64,000 nt of DNA from Acinetobacter suaedae (GCF_008630915.1 NZ_CP043909.1:620001-684000); one strand, 5' to 3'. Positions 18,377 to 28,657 are shown, counted from the first letter of the stretch. Translations and numbers: made by a program. The notes: a model not told the origin generated them from the sequence alone.

Positions 18377-19708
18377 TTACGATGTTTTTAAGCGAGGATA
18401 ATGAAAGACAATTGCGAGAATTGCAAAAATTGCTAATACCCAACAGTAGTAAATATGCCCAATCAGCTCAATTGGCGAGATCTTGGCAATTGAACAAGCC
18501 AATAATAACTGTGCACCATAAGGAATGATCCCTTGAGTTACACAGGAAAAAATATCGAGCAGGGCAGCACTACGTTTAGGATCAATCCCATATTCTTTGG
18601 CAACTTCACGCGCCATATCACCTGATAAAATAATTGCCACGGTATTATTGGCAACAAATAAATTTGAAAATACCACCAAAAAGCTGATTCCAAACTCACC
18701 TGCACGTTGGGTCCCAAATTTAAATAAACGTGTGATGGCATAAATGCGCTGGATCAACCATTGTAAGCCGCCAGCTTTTTGCATTAATGCAGATAAGCCT
18801 CCCAATAACATGGATAACAATGCAACTTCAAACATACCGACGAAGCCGTTATAGATCGAGTTATTGAGTTGCAGCAAATGGAAGTCAGGTTTATTGAGTA
18901 AGCCCATCATGCCTGACAACACCACGCCAATCATCAGCACAGCCAGTACATGCAATCGGGTAAAGGCCAGAAAGAAAACTGCGAGGTAAGGTAATATCAA
19001 CCAAATATCATAAGGTTTGGTTTGGATTGCTTCAGACTGGTGACTGAGAGAAAAATAAACAATTAACGTTATAATTGCGGCAGGTAATGCAATCCAAACA
19101 TTGACCTTAAACTTATCTCTTAATTCAACGTTTTGACTGCGTGTGGCGGCAATGGTCGTGTCGGAGATCATGGATAAGTTATCGCCAAACATGGCACCAC
19201 CAACCACTGCACCAATTGCATAAAGGGGCGTAATGTCCGTTGCTTGGGAAAAGCCAAAAGCGATAGGTGCACATGCAGCAATGGTCCCCATTGAGGTTCC
19301 CATGGCGGTTGCGATAAAGGCAGCGATGATGAACAGCATAGGTAACACGAATTGTGCAGAAATCAATGAAAGTCCAAGTTGAACCGTTGCATCGACACTA
19401 CCAATTGCCCCAGAAATACTGGCAAATGCGCCTGCCAACATAAAGACCATAAACATCAGAATCAGATTGGGATGACTCGCACCTTGTAAAAACTCCTCAA
19501 TAGCTGTATTGAGTTTTTGTTTATACAGTAGTAAAGCTAAGATGATTGCTGGTATAGCTGCAATTGGTGCTTTAATTTGATAGAAGGCAAATTCGGTCCC
19601 GATGATTGAATGATAGATACCACTCCCGAGAAAGATGATCAAAAATACCAATAGCGGTAGCAAAGCAAGTGCATTGCTTTGTACTTTTTCCTGAGTGTGG
19701 GCAGACAT
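18377..19708 (-). CDS. NhaC-family Na+/H+ antiporter
   Basis: A 443-residue inner-membrane protein with about eleven hydrophobic segments. Family marks include FMLAGAFASISGAIGSVDATV, AMGTSMGTIAACAPIAFG, GGAMFGDNLSMISDTTIAATR and VANNTVAIILSG. The GDNLSxISDTT motif is typical of NhaC antiporters. It would exchange Na+ for H+ (some members exchange malate/lactate) in pH and salt balance. The substrate is inferred from the family. It stands alone on its strand. Confidence 0.88.
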   Translation of the reverse strand: MSAHTQEKVQSNALALLPLLVFLIIFLGSGIYHSIIGTEFAFYQIKAPIAAIPAIILALLLYKQKLNTAIEEFLQGASHPNLILMFMVFMLAGAFASISGAIGSVDATVQLGLSLISAQFVLPMLFIIAAFIATAMGTSMGTIAACAPIAFGFSQATDITPLYAIGAVVGGAMFGDNLSMISDTTIAATRSQNVELRDKFKVNVWIALPAAIITLIVYFSLSHQSEAIQTKPYDIWLILPYLAVFFLAFTRLHVLAVLMIGVVLSGMMGLLNKPDFHLLQLNNSIYNGFVGMFEVALLSMLLGGLSALMQKAGGLQWLIQRIYAITRLFKFGTQRAGEFGISFLVVFSNLFVANNTVAIILSGDMAREVAKEYGIDPKRSAALLDIFSCVTQGIIPYGAQLLLACSIAKISPIELIGHIYYCWVLAIFAILAIVFHYPRLKTS

Positions 19709-20026
19709 AAAATCAAAAGAAAATTTAAAAAGTGGGCATAGTATAAAGGAGCTTGGCTCATTTCTAAAATTTAGAAAGATTGGCTCGAAATTAGGAAGCT
19801 TTGATCATTGAGAAAAAAACGAAAATATAGATAAATGTGTAGGGGCTGTTGTTGGTGACGACAATCAGCACTGCAATCACGTCAAACTCTGTTCAATGAG
19901 CAAAAAATAGCGTTACAATGCAGTGTTTTTGTCTAACTACAAACAACTCCTCAACTTAGGGGACTGTAAAGTGCATCTGTAAAATGTCAAACAGGCCTCA
20001 ATATAAATCAAGGAAAGCATAATCCT
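19709..20026. other. Intergenic region before trpA
   Basis: 318 bp between divergent genes. It must hold the promoters for the antiporter and for trpA-accD-folC. AAGGAAAG before 20027 is the trpA ribosome site. I see no convincing attenuator or trp leader peptide. Confidence 0.6.
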
Positions 20027-20830
20027 ATGTCACGTCTTGCCACTCGTTTTGAACAGCTTAAATCTCAGCAACGTAAAGCGCTTGTTTCTTATGTTATGGC
20101 AGGTGATCCGCATCCACAGGTAACTGTTCCATTGCTTCATCAAATGGTTGAAGCTGGGGTCGATGTGATTGAGCTTGGTTTACCATTCTCTGATCCTATG
20201 GCTGATGGTCCAGTGATTGCTTTGGCTGCTGAGCGCGCTTTGGCTGGTGGAACCAATACACTTAATGCCTTGGATATGGTGAAAGCCTTTCGTGAACAAG
20301 ATCAAACAACGCCAGTCGTTTTGATGGGGTATTTAAATCCTGTTGAAGTGATTGGTTATGAAAAGTTTGTTGCCTATGCGAAAGTATGTGGTGTAGATGG
20401 TGTCCTTTTGGTGGATTTACCACCAGAAGAGTCAAAGCAGTTTGGTGAAGTCTTAAAACAAAATGAGATGGATCAAATTTTCTTGCTTGCACCAACTTCA
20501 ACAGATCAACGTATTCAACATGTGGTCGATCAAGCGAGTGGTTTTGTATATTACGTATCTCTCAAGGGTGTGACTGGTGCGGCGACATTAGATACTTCTG
20601 AAGCAGCAGCACGTATTGCGAAAATTAAAACCAAAACCAATGTTCCTGTGGGAGTTGGTTTTGGTATTAGTGATGCAGCGTCTGCAAAAGCAATGGGGCA
20701 AGTCGCTGATGCCGTGATTGTAGGAAGTGCTTTCGTTAAATCTTTTGCGACATTGCCAGCAGATGAGGCTGTGCAACAGACGGTGAATAAAGTGAAGGAG
20801 CTTCGAGCTGCGCTCGATGAGTTAGTATGA
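20027..20830 (+). CDS. trpA: Tryptophan synthase alpha chain
   Basis: A 267-residue TIM barrel with the TrpA signature VIELGLPFSDPMADGP (catalytic Asp in the loop), then LLVDLPPEE, LLAPTSTDQRI and VGVGFGISDAASA. It cleaves indole-3-glycerol phosphate to indole, which passes to TrpB. It overlaps accD by 4 bp (ATGA), so this is a trpA-accD-folC operon separate from trpF-trpB. Confidence 0.96.
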   Translation: MSRLATRFEQLKSQQRKALVSYVMAGDPHPQVTVPLLHQMVEAGVDVIELGLPFSDPMADGPVIALAAERALAGGTNTLNALDMVKAFREQDQTTPVVLMGYLNPVEVIGYEKFVAYAKVCGVDGVLLVDLPPEESKQFGEVLKQNEMDQIFLLAPTSTDQRIQHVVDQASGFVYYVSLKGVTGAATLDTSEAAARIAKIKTKTNVPVGVGFGISDAASAKAMGQVADAVIVGSAFVKSFATLPADEAVQQTVNKVKELRAALDELV

Positions 20831-21723
20831 GTCAAGAATTAACAGCAGGGACGGTTCTGAACCCGTCAACGCCTTGGACTGAGCGTAAAGTTCCAGGTAT
20901 TCAGGTTGCGAATGAACAGCAGATTTTCAAGGCGACCTTTACTGAGCCTACGATCGAATGTCCAGAATGTCATGCTTTGGTGACACGTACAGCAATGTCA
21001 TTTAATGCCTATGTTTGTCCGCAATGTGATGAGCATTTACGTATGCGTGCACGAGATCGCTTGAATTGGTTTTTTGATCAAGTGGATACAGAACTCGGCC
21101 AAGAATTCAATGCTAAAGATCCGTTAAAATTTGTGGATAGTAAACCTTATCCTGATCGCATGCGTGAAGCACAAGATAAAACGGGTGAGACCGAAGCGCT
21201 TGTAGTGATGCAAGGTTCACTCAAAGGACTAGATTTAATTGCATGTGCCTTTGATTTCGATTTTATGGGCGGTTCGATGGGTACTGTTGTAGGTGATCGT
21301 TTTGTACAAGCTGCTGAACGAGCAATTGAACTACATCAACCGATGATTTGTTTTGCTGCATCTGGTGGTGCACGTATGCAAGAAGGCATGTTGTCTTTAA
21401 TGCAAATGGCACGTACAGCTGCTGCAATTCAAAAAATGAAAGAAGCACGGGTTCCTTATTTGGTGGTATTGACTCACCCTGTTTATGGTGGTGTAACTGC
21501 ATCATTGGCAATGCTAGGCGATGTTCATATTGCTGAACCAAAAGCCATGATTGGTTTTGCTGGTAAGCGTGTGATCGAACAGACCGTGCGTGAAAAGTTA
21601 GAAGAACCGTTCCAACGCGCTGAGTATTTGCTTGATCATGGTGTAGTCGATCAAATTGTTCATCGTCACGCATTACGTGATACTGTATATCGACTTGTTG
21701 CTAAGCTGATGAACTTACCTTGA
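20827..21723 (+). CDS. accD: Acetyl-CoA carboxylase carboxyltransferase subunit beta
   Basis: A 298-residue protein with an N-terminal four-Cys zinc ribbon (CPEC at about residues 39-42 and CPQC about 20 residues later) and the carboxyltransferase core FDFDFMGGSMGTVVGDRF, CFAASGGARMQEG and LTHPVYGGVTASLAMLGD. With AccA it transfers the carboxyl group from biotin to acetyl-CoA, the first step of fatty acid synthesis. It overlaps trpA upstream and folC downstream by four bases each. Confidence 0.96.
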   Translation: MSQELTAGTVLNPSTPWTERKVPGIQVANEQQIFKATFTEPTIECPECHALVTRTAMSFNAYVCPQCDEHLRMRARDRLNWFFDQVDTELGQEFNAKDPLKFVDSKPYPDRMREAQDKTGETEALVVMQGSLKGLDLIACAFDFDFMGGSMGTVVGDRFVQAAERAIELHQPMICFAASGGARMQEGMLSLMQMARTAAAIQKMKEARVPYLVVLTHPVYGGVTASLAMLGDVHIAEPKAMIGFAGKRVIEQTVREKLEEPFQRAEYLLDHGVVDQIVHRHALRDTVYRLVAKLMNLP

Positions 21724-23009
21724 AAGCACAAACTCCACATTCAACAGATACATTAACAACATGGCTCGATTATTGGAGCCATGTTCATGTTACAGGCATT
21801 GATTTAGGGTTAGAGCGCGTTATTCCTGTCGCTGAAAAGTTGGGGGTGATGCGACCTAACGCAAAGGTATTTACAGTTGCTGGTACCAACGGTAAAGGTT
21901 CAACAACAACGACTTTGGCTGCAATTTTAAATGCACAAGGCTATAAAGTTGGTTTGTATCAATCACCACATATTTACCGTTTTAATGAACGAGTAAAATT
22001 AGCGGGTATTGAGGTTGATGACCAAAGCTTGATTGATGCTTTTGTTGCTGTAGATCAAGCACGCCGTGATTGTGGTTTAAGTCTATCTTTCTTTGAAGCT
22101 ACAACTTTAGCTGCTTTTGTAATCTTTAAGCGTCAACAGTGTGATGTCTGGGTGCTTGAGGTTGGTCTTGGTGGTCGTCTAGATGTGGTGAATGTTATTG
22201 ATCCTGATATTGCGGTCATTACCAATATTGGATTGGATCACACCGATTGGTTAGGCGATACCATTGAAAAAATTGCTTTCGAGAAAGCGGGCATTATTCG
22301 TCCTAATATTCCTGTTATTTTTGCGGGGCATCAACAACTCCCTCAAGCCATTCAAGCGAAAGTCTCGGAAACACAAGCCCAACTATATGTGTTAAACCGA
22401 GATTATTTTTACCAGCCAAATGAAGATGGTGAGACATGGTCATTTGCCTCCTCAGGAACAACATTAAAACTTCCAAACGGTCAGTTGGCACATGAAAATA
22501 TTTCTACCGCTGTGGCAGCGATATTGGCGAGTGGAGTTGGCATTTCCCAAGATTCAATTGCAACAGGAATCCAGCAAGCTGCATTGCAAGGGCGTTTTGA
22601 GATTCGTCAGATTCAAGGCCAAACGGTGATTTTCGATGCAGGGCATAACGCGCATGGCGTTGAATTTTTATTGAAGCAGTTGCGAAATTTTCTAAAATAC
22701 AATAAACAGTACACAGAAGTTGTTGCAGTATTTTCAATGTTGGCAGATAAAGACATCGCATCGGTCACGAATTTACTAAAAACAACAGTAAAAAATTGGT
22801 TTATTGCTACTTTAGATGTGCCTAGAGCCGCACCAATGCAACAGTTACAAGATGCATTGCAAGGCCAACAGGTATGTGAGTTTGGCAGTATCCAGCAAGC
22901 ATTTGAAACTACGCTGAAGAAATGTAATAACAATCAGCTGATTTTAGTCTGTGGTTCGTTTCATACCTTAGAAGCGGTCTGGGAGTATTTAGACAATGTC
23001 AATGAATAA
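21720..23009 (+). CDS. folC: Dihydrofolate/folylpolyglutamate synthase
   Basis: A 429-residue Mur-ligase-like enzyme with the P-loop VAGTNGKGSTTTT, LYQSPHIYRFNERV, VLEVGLGGRLDVVN and ITNIGLDHTDWLG. It adds glutamate to dihydropteroate and to folates. The start is a TTG at 21720 overlapping the accD stop (TTGA). Its 3' end overlaps the SPOR gene by 14 bp. The accD-folC-SPOR order is common in gammaproteobacteria. Confidence 0.95.
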   Translation: MKAQTPHSTDTLTTWLDYWSHVHVTGIDLGLERVIPVAEKLGVMRPNAKVFTVAGTNGKGSTTTTLAAILNAQGYKVGLYQSPHIYRFNERVKLAGIEVDDQSLIDAFVAVDQARRDCGLSLSFFEATTLAAFVIFKRQQCDVWVLEVGLGGRLDVVNVIDPDIAVITNIGLDHTDWLGDTIEKIAFEKAGIIRPNIPVIFAGHQQLPQAIQAKVSETQAQLYVLNRDYFYQPNEDGETWSFASSGTTLKLPNGQLAHENISTAVAAILASGVGISQDSIATGIQQAALQGRFEIRQIQGQTVIFDAGHNAHGVEFLLKQLRNFLKYNKQYTEVVAVFSMLADKDIASVTNLLKTTVKNWFIATLDVPRAAPMQQLQDALQGQQVCEFGSIQQAFETTLKKCNNNQLILVCGSFHTLEAVWEYLDNVNE

Positions 23010-24069
23010 CAAACAACGTTGGATGGGTGGCGTTGTTTTACTTGGAGGTGGTGTTTTATTGGCAGCATTACTTCTCAAAGGTAATGAGGAAATAGAGCAA
23101 GACAAAGCTCAAGCAAGAACAGCCCAACAAAGTATTCACACTGAATCCAAATTGGCACAGCCAGCGCAAGATAATGAGATGGTATCGTTACAACCTTTGG
23201 CGGTTGATGTTGAAACAGAAAAACGGTTACTTGAGGAGCAGCGGCATGCTCGTGAGAAAGCTGTCGCAGAACAGGAGGCTCGTGCAGCTGAGTTTTTGAA
23301 AATGCAGCAAGAAGCAGAGGCTGCAGCTGCGCGTAAAGCAGCAGAAGAGTATGCGGCAATTAATGCAAGACGAATGGCGGCACAACAAAGTTCAGATAAT
23401 ATTCCTCCTGAGTTAATTGAAGATGATGCAGCAAAAGCGCAGAGGATAGCAGCAGAAAAGCGAAAGTTAGAAGAGAAGCGTAAAGCAGAAGCAGAAAAGA
23501 AAGCTGCTGAAGAAAAACGCAAAGCTGAAGTAGAGAAAAACGCTGCTGAAGAGAAACGTAAAGCTGAAGCAGAGAAGAAAGCTGCTGAAGAGAAACGTAA
23601 AGCTGAAGCAGAGAAAAAAGCTGCTGAAGAGAAACGTAAAGCTGAAGCAGAGAAAAACGCTGCTGAAGAGAAGCGTAAAGCTGAAGCAGAAAAGAAAGCT
23701 GCTGAAGAGAAACGTAAGGCTGAAGCAGAGAAAAAAGCTGCTGAAGAGAAACGTAAAGCTGAAGAAGAAGCCAAGAAGAAAGCAGAAGCAGAGAAAGCTC
23801 GTGAACTTATGGAAAATGGTGATAAAAACTGGATGGTTCAAGTCGCCTTGGCTGCTAACCAAGCCAATGCTGATGCCGTTGTATCTAAGTTAAGAGCCAA
23901 AGGCTATAAAGTCACGACTAGCCCAACTTCTAAAGGTATTCGTATCATGGTGGGGCCATCTAAAGATAGAGAGACTGCAGATGCTACACGTAAAAAGATT
24001 GCAGCAGATGAAAGCCTGAATATGAAATCAGCATGGGTGATTGATTGGGTTCCACTCGATCAGCGTTAA
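22996..24069 (+). CDS. SPOR-domain cell-envelope protein with Lys/Ala/Glu repeats
   Basis: A 357-residue protein with a short cytoplasmic N-terminus, one membrane segment (WMGGVVLLGGGVLLAALLL), a long charged helical region (residues about 40-275) and a C-terminal SPOR domain (WMVQVALAANQANADAVVSKL, VTTSPTSKGIRIMVGPS, to the end). SPOR domains bind denuded peptidoglycan at the division septum. The helix contains seven 13-residue repeats, TolA-like in composition, that probably span the periplasm. It starts inside the folC end, so the genes are coupled. Confidence 0.9.
   Translation: MSMNNKQRWMGGVVLLGGGVLLAALLLKGNEEIEQDKAQARTAQQSIHTESKLAQPAQDNEMVSLQPLAVDVETEKRLLEEQRHAREKAVAEQEARAAEFLKMQQEAEAAAARKAAEEYAAINARRMAAQQSSDNIPPELIEDDAAKAQRIAAEKRKLEEKRKAEAEKKAAEEKRKAEVEKNAAEEKRKAEAEKKAAEEKRKAEAEKKAAEEKRKAEAEKNAAEEKRKAEAEKKAAEEKRKAEAEKKAAEEKRKAEEEAKKKAEAEKARELMENGDKNWMVQVALAANQANADAVVSKLRAKGYKVTTSPTSKGIRIMVGPSKDRETADATRKKIAADESLNMKSAWVIDWVPLDQR
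23485..23757 (+). repeat. Seven 39-bp tandem repeats inside the SPOR gene
   Basis: The 13-residue unit AEAEKKAAEEKRK is repeated seven times with small changes (N for K in two units, V for A in one). Each unit is 39 bp and the copies are near identical at the DNA level, so copy number may change by slippage without breaking the frame. Confidence 0.92.
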
Positions 24070-24072
24070 AAT

Positions 24073-24100
24073 AAAACAGGGGGCTTTGCCCCCTGTTTTA
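24073..24100 (+). terminator. Terminator of trpA-accD-folC-SPOR operon
   Basis: AAAACAGGGGGC, the loop TTT, then GCCCCCTGTTTTA: a GC-rich stem of about 10-12 bp with A/T flanks, usable in both directions. Confidence 0.92.
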
Positions 24101-24108
24101 TTTCTAAG

Positions 24109-24690
24109 TTAAGATGGATTTAACAGTTGTTGTTGAATCCACTTTATATTGTTTGGTGTGAATAAGTGCTCAATATTTTTCCAGATAACATGGTAGCCAT
24201 AGCCGCCTTGTTTCATTTCTTTGACGGCATCTTCGATTGACCAATTTTCAAAAATAATTCGATACATCGCAATGGTTGCTCCCGTGCGATCAGAGCCATG
24301 ATAACAATGGACTAAAACCTTTTGATTTTGTTGTCTTGCAGTTTGGATTGCCCGCATTGCAGTTAAGAGGTCATCACGATTAATTGCCCAGGTGTAGATT
24401 GGGATATGTATCAGATTAAAACTTTGATCTTTAAAAACATCAGCATCTTTATTTCGTGCTCTGAGATTGATTACCGTATGGATTTGATGCTGTTTTAAGC
24501 TACCCATCAAATCGGCATCAGGTTGTTCGCTTCGATAAACGTCTTGGCTAACTTGATAGAAGTTATGGGTATTAGAAATCAATGTTCCCCAATTGCTTGG
24601 ACGTTGTTCATCATTGAGGCTGGGATATTTCATACAGCCACTCATGCTGAGTGTGCTAAGGAGAATAGTGCTGATCAATAATTTTTTCAT
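24109..24690 (-). CDS. Dual-specificity/tyrosine-phosphatase-like lipoprotein
   Basis: A 193-residue protein starting MKKLLISTILLSTLSMSGC, a lipoprotein signal. The catalytic P-loop VLVHCYHGSDRTGATIA fits CX5R(T/S), with an upstream general-acid region (PIYTWAINRDD). The fold is that of dual-specificity phosphatases. Lipidation places it on the envelope, where it could act on phosphoinositide-like, sugar or protein phosphates; the substrate is unknown. A longer start at 24729 is open, but the signal peptide favours the ATG at 24690. Confidence 0.85.
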   Translation of the reverse strand: MKKLLISTILLSTLSMSGCMKYPSLNDEQRPSNWGTLISNTHNFYQVSQDVYRSEQPDADLMGSLKQHQIHTVINLRARNKDADVFKDQSFNLIHIPIYTWAINRDDLLTAMRAIQTARQQNQKVLVHCYHGSDRTGATIAMYRIIFENWSIEDAVKEMKQGGYGYHVIWKNIEHLFTPNNIKWIQQQLLNPS

Positions 24691-24840
24691 TGTAAAGGTC
24701 GCGATTGGATCTAGAAAAGTTGTGTGCACAAATTAACTGAATGATAAATGGAAGTTAAGTGGGAAACTACAAAAAGCGAAGTATATGTAAAAATTGGATG
24801 CTTTAAATTTTTTCTTATCTTAAACCATCAGTAGACTAAA

Positions 24841-24872
24841 AAGCCCTTAAAAACGCAATGCTTCAAGGGCTT
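24841..24872 (-). terminator. Terminator after the peroxiredoxin gene
   Basis: AAGCCCTT and AAGGGCTT form an 8-bp stem with a 16-base internal part that can pair further (GAAGC with GCGTT region, imperfect). Confidence 0.6.
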
Positions 24873-24901
24873 AGATCCATCACAAATTTTCTCTGTTTTT
24901 G

Positions 24902-25537
24902 TTATTCTGGTTGGGCTGTCACTCTTAAGTAAGGTTTCACCGCCTTATAACCTTTAGGAAAACGTTGTTTGATTTCTTCTTCATCTTTAAGCGAAGGGAT
25001 AATCACCACATCGTCACCTTGTTGCCAATTGGCTGGTGTTGCGACCTTGTGATGATCTGTCAATTGTAGCGAGTCTATGACACGTAACACTTCGTGAAAG
25101 TTTCGTCCTGTAGAGGCAGGGTAGGTAATGATTAGGCGAACTTTTTTATTTGGATCAATAATCACCAACGAACGAACTGTTAAGGTTTCGCTGGCATTGG
25201 GATGGATAAAGCCATAGAGCTCGGATACTTTACGGTCTTTGTCGGCAATAATAGGAAAGTTGACTGTCGTATTTTGTGTCTCATTGATATCTTCAATCCA
25301 ACGCTGGTGTGAGTCTACGTCATCAACTGAAAGTGCAATTGCTTTGACACCACGCTTATTAAATTCATCTTTGAGTTTTGCTGTAAACCCCAGTTCGGTT
25401 GTGCAGACAGGAGTAAAATCTGCTGGATGTGAAAATAGAACTCCCCAACCATCCCCCAAGAAGTTATAAAAGTCGATTTTGCCTTCACTCGATGCTTGTT
25501 GAAAGTTTGGTGCGATATCACCTAAGCGTAATGTCAT
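24902..25537 (-). CDS. 1-Cys peroxiredoxin (Prx6 type)
   Basis: A 211-residue protein with the peroxidatic motif HPADFTPVCTTELGF; Cys45 is the peroxidatic residue. The PVCTTE form, the length and the C-terminal extension (PSLKDEEEIKQRFPKGYK) are typical of the Prx6 subfamily. It reduces hydrogen peroxide and organic peroxides in the cytosol. It is transcribed divergently from secA. Confidence 0.92.
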   Translation of the reverse strand: MTLRLGDIAPNFQQASSEGKIDFYNFLGDGWGVLFSHPADFTPVCTTELGFTAKLKDEFNKRGVKAIALSVDDVDSHQRWIEDINETQNTTVNFPIIADKDRKVSELYGFIHPNASETLTVRSLVIIDPNKKVRLIITYPASTGRNFHEVLRVIDSLQLTDHHKVATPANWQQGDDVVIIPSLKDEEEIKQRFPKGYKAVKPYLRVTAQPE

Positions 25538-25899
25538 GGCTGTTCCTTAAATCTGTTTCTAATAATGTGATGATTCAATATGAAGCATTCTCTTTATAAA
25601 TAAAATTATTGTTTTTTCATTTTATTATCATTTTAAAATATATATGTGCTGGCTTTATGTTATAAAAATGATCAGAAATTCACATTTAAATCGATGTAAC
25701 GGAAAAGCAAATTTGCTACATTAACGATCTTTGGTTGCATGATGTCAGAATCATTTTGCAGGTTTTTTTAGCTGTTTGGATGTAAAGCACTTGTAGTTCT
25801 TATTTCTGACTCCATAATAACAGCTAAGAAAAAATTAACCGACCTAAGGTTTGTTGATATTTCCAAACCTTATAACAAACAGGATTAGAGAGTTTATTC
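25538..25899. other. AT-rich intergenic region between peroxiredoxin and secA
   Basis: 362 bp. It must hold both divergent promoters. A 12-bp palindrome, AGCAAATTTGCT, lies at 25706-25717. I see no SecM-like arrest peptide. Confidence 0.5.
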
Positions 25900-28632
25900 A
25901 TGTTGGCAAGTCTGATCGGAGGTATCTTCGGTACTAAAAATGAGCGTGAGCTCAAACGCATGCGTAAAATTGTTGAGCAAATCAATGCGCTTGAACCGAC
26001 GATATCTACTCTTAACGATGCAGACCTCTCTGCAAAAACTCCAGAATTCAAACAACGTTATCAAAACGGTGAAAGTCTAGATAAATTACTGCCTGAAGCT
26101 TTTGCGGTCTGTCGTGAAGCCGCTAAGCGTGTCATGGGTATGCGCCATTATGATGTACAGTTAATCGGTGGTATTACCTTGCATGAAGGTAAAATTGCTG
26201 AAATGCGTACAGGTGAAGGTAAAACCTTGATGGGTACCTTAGCGTGTTATCTCAATGCATTGAGTGGTCAGGGCGTTCACGTTATTACCGTAAATGACTA
26301 CTTGGCACAGCGTGATGCGGAGTTAAATCGTCCATTATTCGAATTCTTAGGTTTGAGTATTGGGGTAATTTATTCTATGCAAATGCCTGATGAGAAAGCG
26401 CAAGCTTATCTTGCAGACATTACTTACGGTACCAATAACGAATTTGGTTTTGATTATCTACGTGACAACATGGTGTTTTCTCTACAAGAGAAAAAACAGC
26501 GTGGTTTAAGCTATGCAATCATCGATGAGGTTGACTCAATCTTAATTGATGAAGCTCGTACACCATTGATTATTTCAGGGCAAAGTGAAGATTCTTCTCA
26601 GCTTTATCAATTGATTAATAGTATCCCGCCAAAATTACGTCCGCAGAAAGAAGAAAAAGTTGCGGATGGTGGGCATTTCTGGGTAGACGAAAAGCAGCGT
26701 TCAGTTGAAATGACTGAAATCGGCTATGAAACTGTTGAACAAGAATTGATTCAAATGGGTTTGTTGGCGGAAGGTGAGAGCCTTTATTCTGCAACCAATC
26801 TAAATTTGGTTCATCATGTGACGGCAGCGATTCGTGCACATTATCTTTACCAAAAGAACGTGCACTATATCATCGGTATCAATCCACAAACGCAAAAAGA
26901 AGAAGTGATTATTGTGGATGAAAGTACTGGTCGTACCATGCCAGGTCGCCGTTGGTCAGAAGGTTTACATCAAGCGGTTGAAGCCAAAGAAAACATGGAA
27001 ATTCAACCTGAAAACCAAACACTTGCAACGACGACATTCCAGAACTATTTCCGTCTATATAAAAAGCTTTCAGGTATGACAGGTACTGCTGATACTGAAG
27101 CAGCGGAAATGAAAGAAATTTATGGTTTGGATGTGGTGATCATTCCAACGCATAGACCAATGGTGCGTATCGACCATAATGATTTAATCTATTTAAATCG
27201 CAATGGTAAATATAATGCCATCATTGAAGAAATTACCAATATTCGTCAGAAGGGTGTAGCACCAATTTTGATTGGTACTGCAACAATTGAAGCAAGTGAA
27301 ATCCTGTCTTCAAAATTACTACAAGCAGGTATTCATCACGAAGTCCTAAATGCGAAACAACATGAGCGTGAGGCAGATATTATTGCGCAAGCAGGTAGCC
27401 CGAATGCGGTAACCATTGCAACCAATATGGCAGGTCGTGGTACAGATATTTTGCTTGGTGGTAACTGGAAAGCTAAGCTAGCTAAAATTGAAAATCCGAC
27501 ACCTGAAGATGAAACACGTTTGCAAGCACAATGGGAAAAAGACCATGAAGATGTATTAGCATCAGGTGGTTTACATATCATTGGTTCTGAACGTCATGAA
27601 TCACGCCGTATTGATAACCAGCTACGTGGTCGTGCAGGTCGTCAAGGTGATCCTGGTGTATCTCGGTTCTATTTGTCGCTTGAAGATGACTTGATGCGTA
27701 TTTTCGCTGGTGATCGTGTCGTTGCCATGATGCGTGCGATGGGCTTGCAAGAAAATGAAGCTATCGAACATAAAATGGTGAGCCGTTCGATTGAAAATGC
27801 ACAACGTAAAGTTGAGGCACGTAACTTTGATATTCGTAAGAACTTATTAAAGTATGATGATGTTAATAATGAACAACGTAAGATCATTTATTCACAGCGT
27901 GATGAAATTCTTGCAGAAAGCACATTGCAAGAATACATCGAAGAAATGCATCGTGAAGTCATTAAAGGCGTGATTGCAAACTTTATTCCACCAGAGTCAG
28001 TTCATGACCAATGGGATATTGAAGGCTTAGAAAATGCATTAAAAGTAGATTTAGGTATCGAGTTACCAGTACAGCAGTGGCTAACTCAAGATCGTCGTTT
28101 GGACGAAGAAGGTTTGATAGCTCGTATTTCAGATGAGGTTGTGAAGCGTTATCGCCAACGCCGTGAACAAATGGGTGTTGAATCCGCTGTGATGCTAGAG
28201 CGTCACTTTATGCTAAATTCACTTGACCGTCACTGGAAAGATCATTTGGCAGCAATGGACTACTTGCGTCAAGGGATTCATTTACGTGGTTACGCACAGA
28301 AAAATCCTGAACAAGAGTATAAGAAAGAAGCTTTTAATCTGTTTGTGAATATGTTGGGTGTGATTAAGTCCGATGTGGTAACGGATTTATCTCGTGTGCA
28401 TGTTCCGACAGCTGAAGAGCTAGCAGAAATGGAAGCGCAGCAGCAACGTCAAGCGGAATCGATGCGTCTTTCTTTTGAGCATAATGAGGTTGATGGTTTA
28501 ACAGGAGAAGTGACGAGTTCTGAGGAAGCAGAGCCAGTAACGAATGTCGCATTCCCAGTACCAGAAAGTCGTAATGCACCTTGTCCATGTGGTTCAGGTT
28601 TAAAATATAAACAATGTCACGGTAAAATCTAG
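25900..28632 (+). CDS. secA: Preprotein translocase ATPase SecA
   Basis: A 910-residue motor of the Sec pathway. Walker A is MRTGEGKTL, the DEAD-like box is [17 protein letters not shown], and later come [16 protein letters not shown] and the helicase motif [12 protein letters not shown]. The helical wing and scaffold follow. The extreme C-terminus carries the zinc-binding [14 protein letters not shown] that binds SecB and ribosomes. Normal full length. It sits alone with its own terminator. Confidence 0.98.
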   Translation: MLASLIGGIFGTKNERELKRMRKIVEQINALEPTISTLNDADLSAKTPEFKQRYQNGESLDKLLPEAFAVCREAAKRVMGMRHYDVQLIGGITLHEGKIAEMRTGEGKTLMGTLACYLNALSGQGVHVITVNDYLAQRDAELNRPLFEFLGLSIGVIYSMQMPDEKAQAYLADITYGTNNEFGFDYLRDNMVFSLQEKKQRGLSYAIIDEVDSILIDEARTPLIISGQSEDSSQLYQLINSIPPKLRPQKEEKVADGGHFWVDEKQRSVEMTEIGYETVEQELIQMGLLAEGESLYSATNLNLVHHVTAAIRAHYLYQKNVHYIIGINPQTQKEEVIIVDESTGRTMPGRRWSEGLHQAVEAKENMEIQPENQTLATTTFQNYFRLYKKLSGMTGTADTEAAEMKEIYGLDVVIIPTHRPMVRIDHNDLIYLNRNGKYNAIIEEITNIRQKGVAPILIGTATIEASEILSSKLLQAGIHHEVLNAKQHEREADIIAQAGSPNAVTIATNMAGRGTDILLGGNWKAKLAKIENPTPEDETRLQAQWEKDHEDVLASGGLHIIGSERHESRRIDNQLRGRAGRQGDPGVSRFYLSLEDDLMRIFAGDRVVAMMRAMGLQENEAIEHKMVSRSIENAQRKVEARNFDIRKNLLKYDDVNNEQRKIIYSQRDEILAESTLQEYIEEMHREVIKGVIANFIPPESVHDQWDIEGLENALKVDLGIELPVQQWLTQDRRLDEEGLIARISDEVVKRYRQRREQMGVESAVMLERHFMLNSLDRHWKDHLAAMDYLRQGIHLRGYAQKNPEQEYKKEAFNLFVNMLGVIKSDVVTDLSRVHVPTAEELAEMEAQQQRQAESMRLSFEHNEVDGLTGEVTSSEEAEPVTNVAFPVPESRNAPCPCGSGLKYKQCHGKI

Positions 28633-28657
28633 ATCTCTCTTATTTTGAGTCGTGAGC

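Noticed and set aside
20551..20835. 94-codon minus-strand frame opposite trpA
   Set aside because: Mirror of a conserved housekeeping gene with no promoter or ribosome site.
23485..23757. CRISPR-like repeated units
   Set aside because: Repeats are directly adjacent, without spacers, and in frame within a coding gene.
23136..23862. Long antisense open frames of Ser/Phe-rich sequence opposite the SPOR gene
   Set aside because: They are the reverse of the Lys/Ala/Glu repeats; low complexity and no ribosome site.
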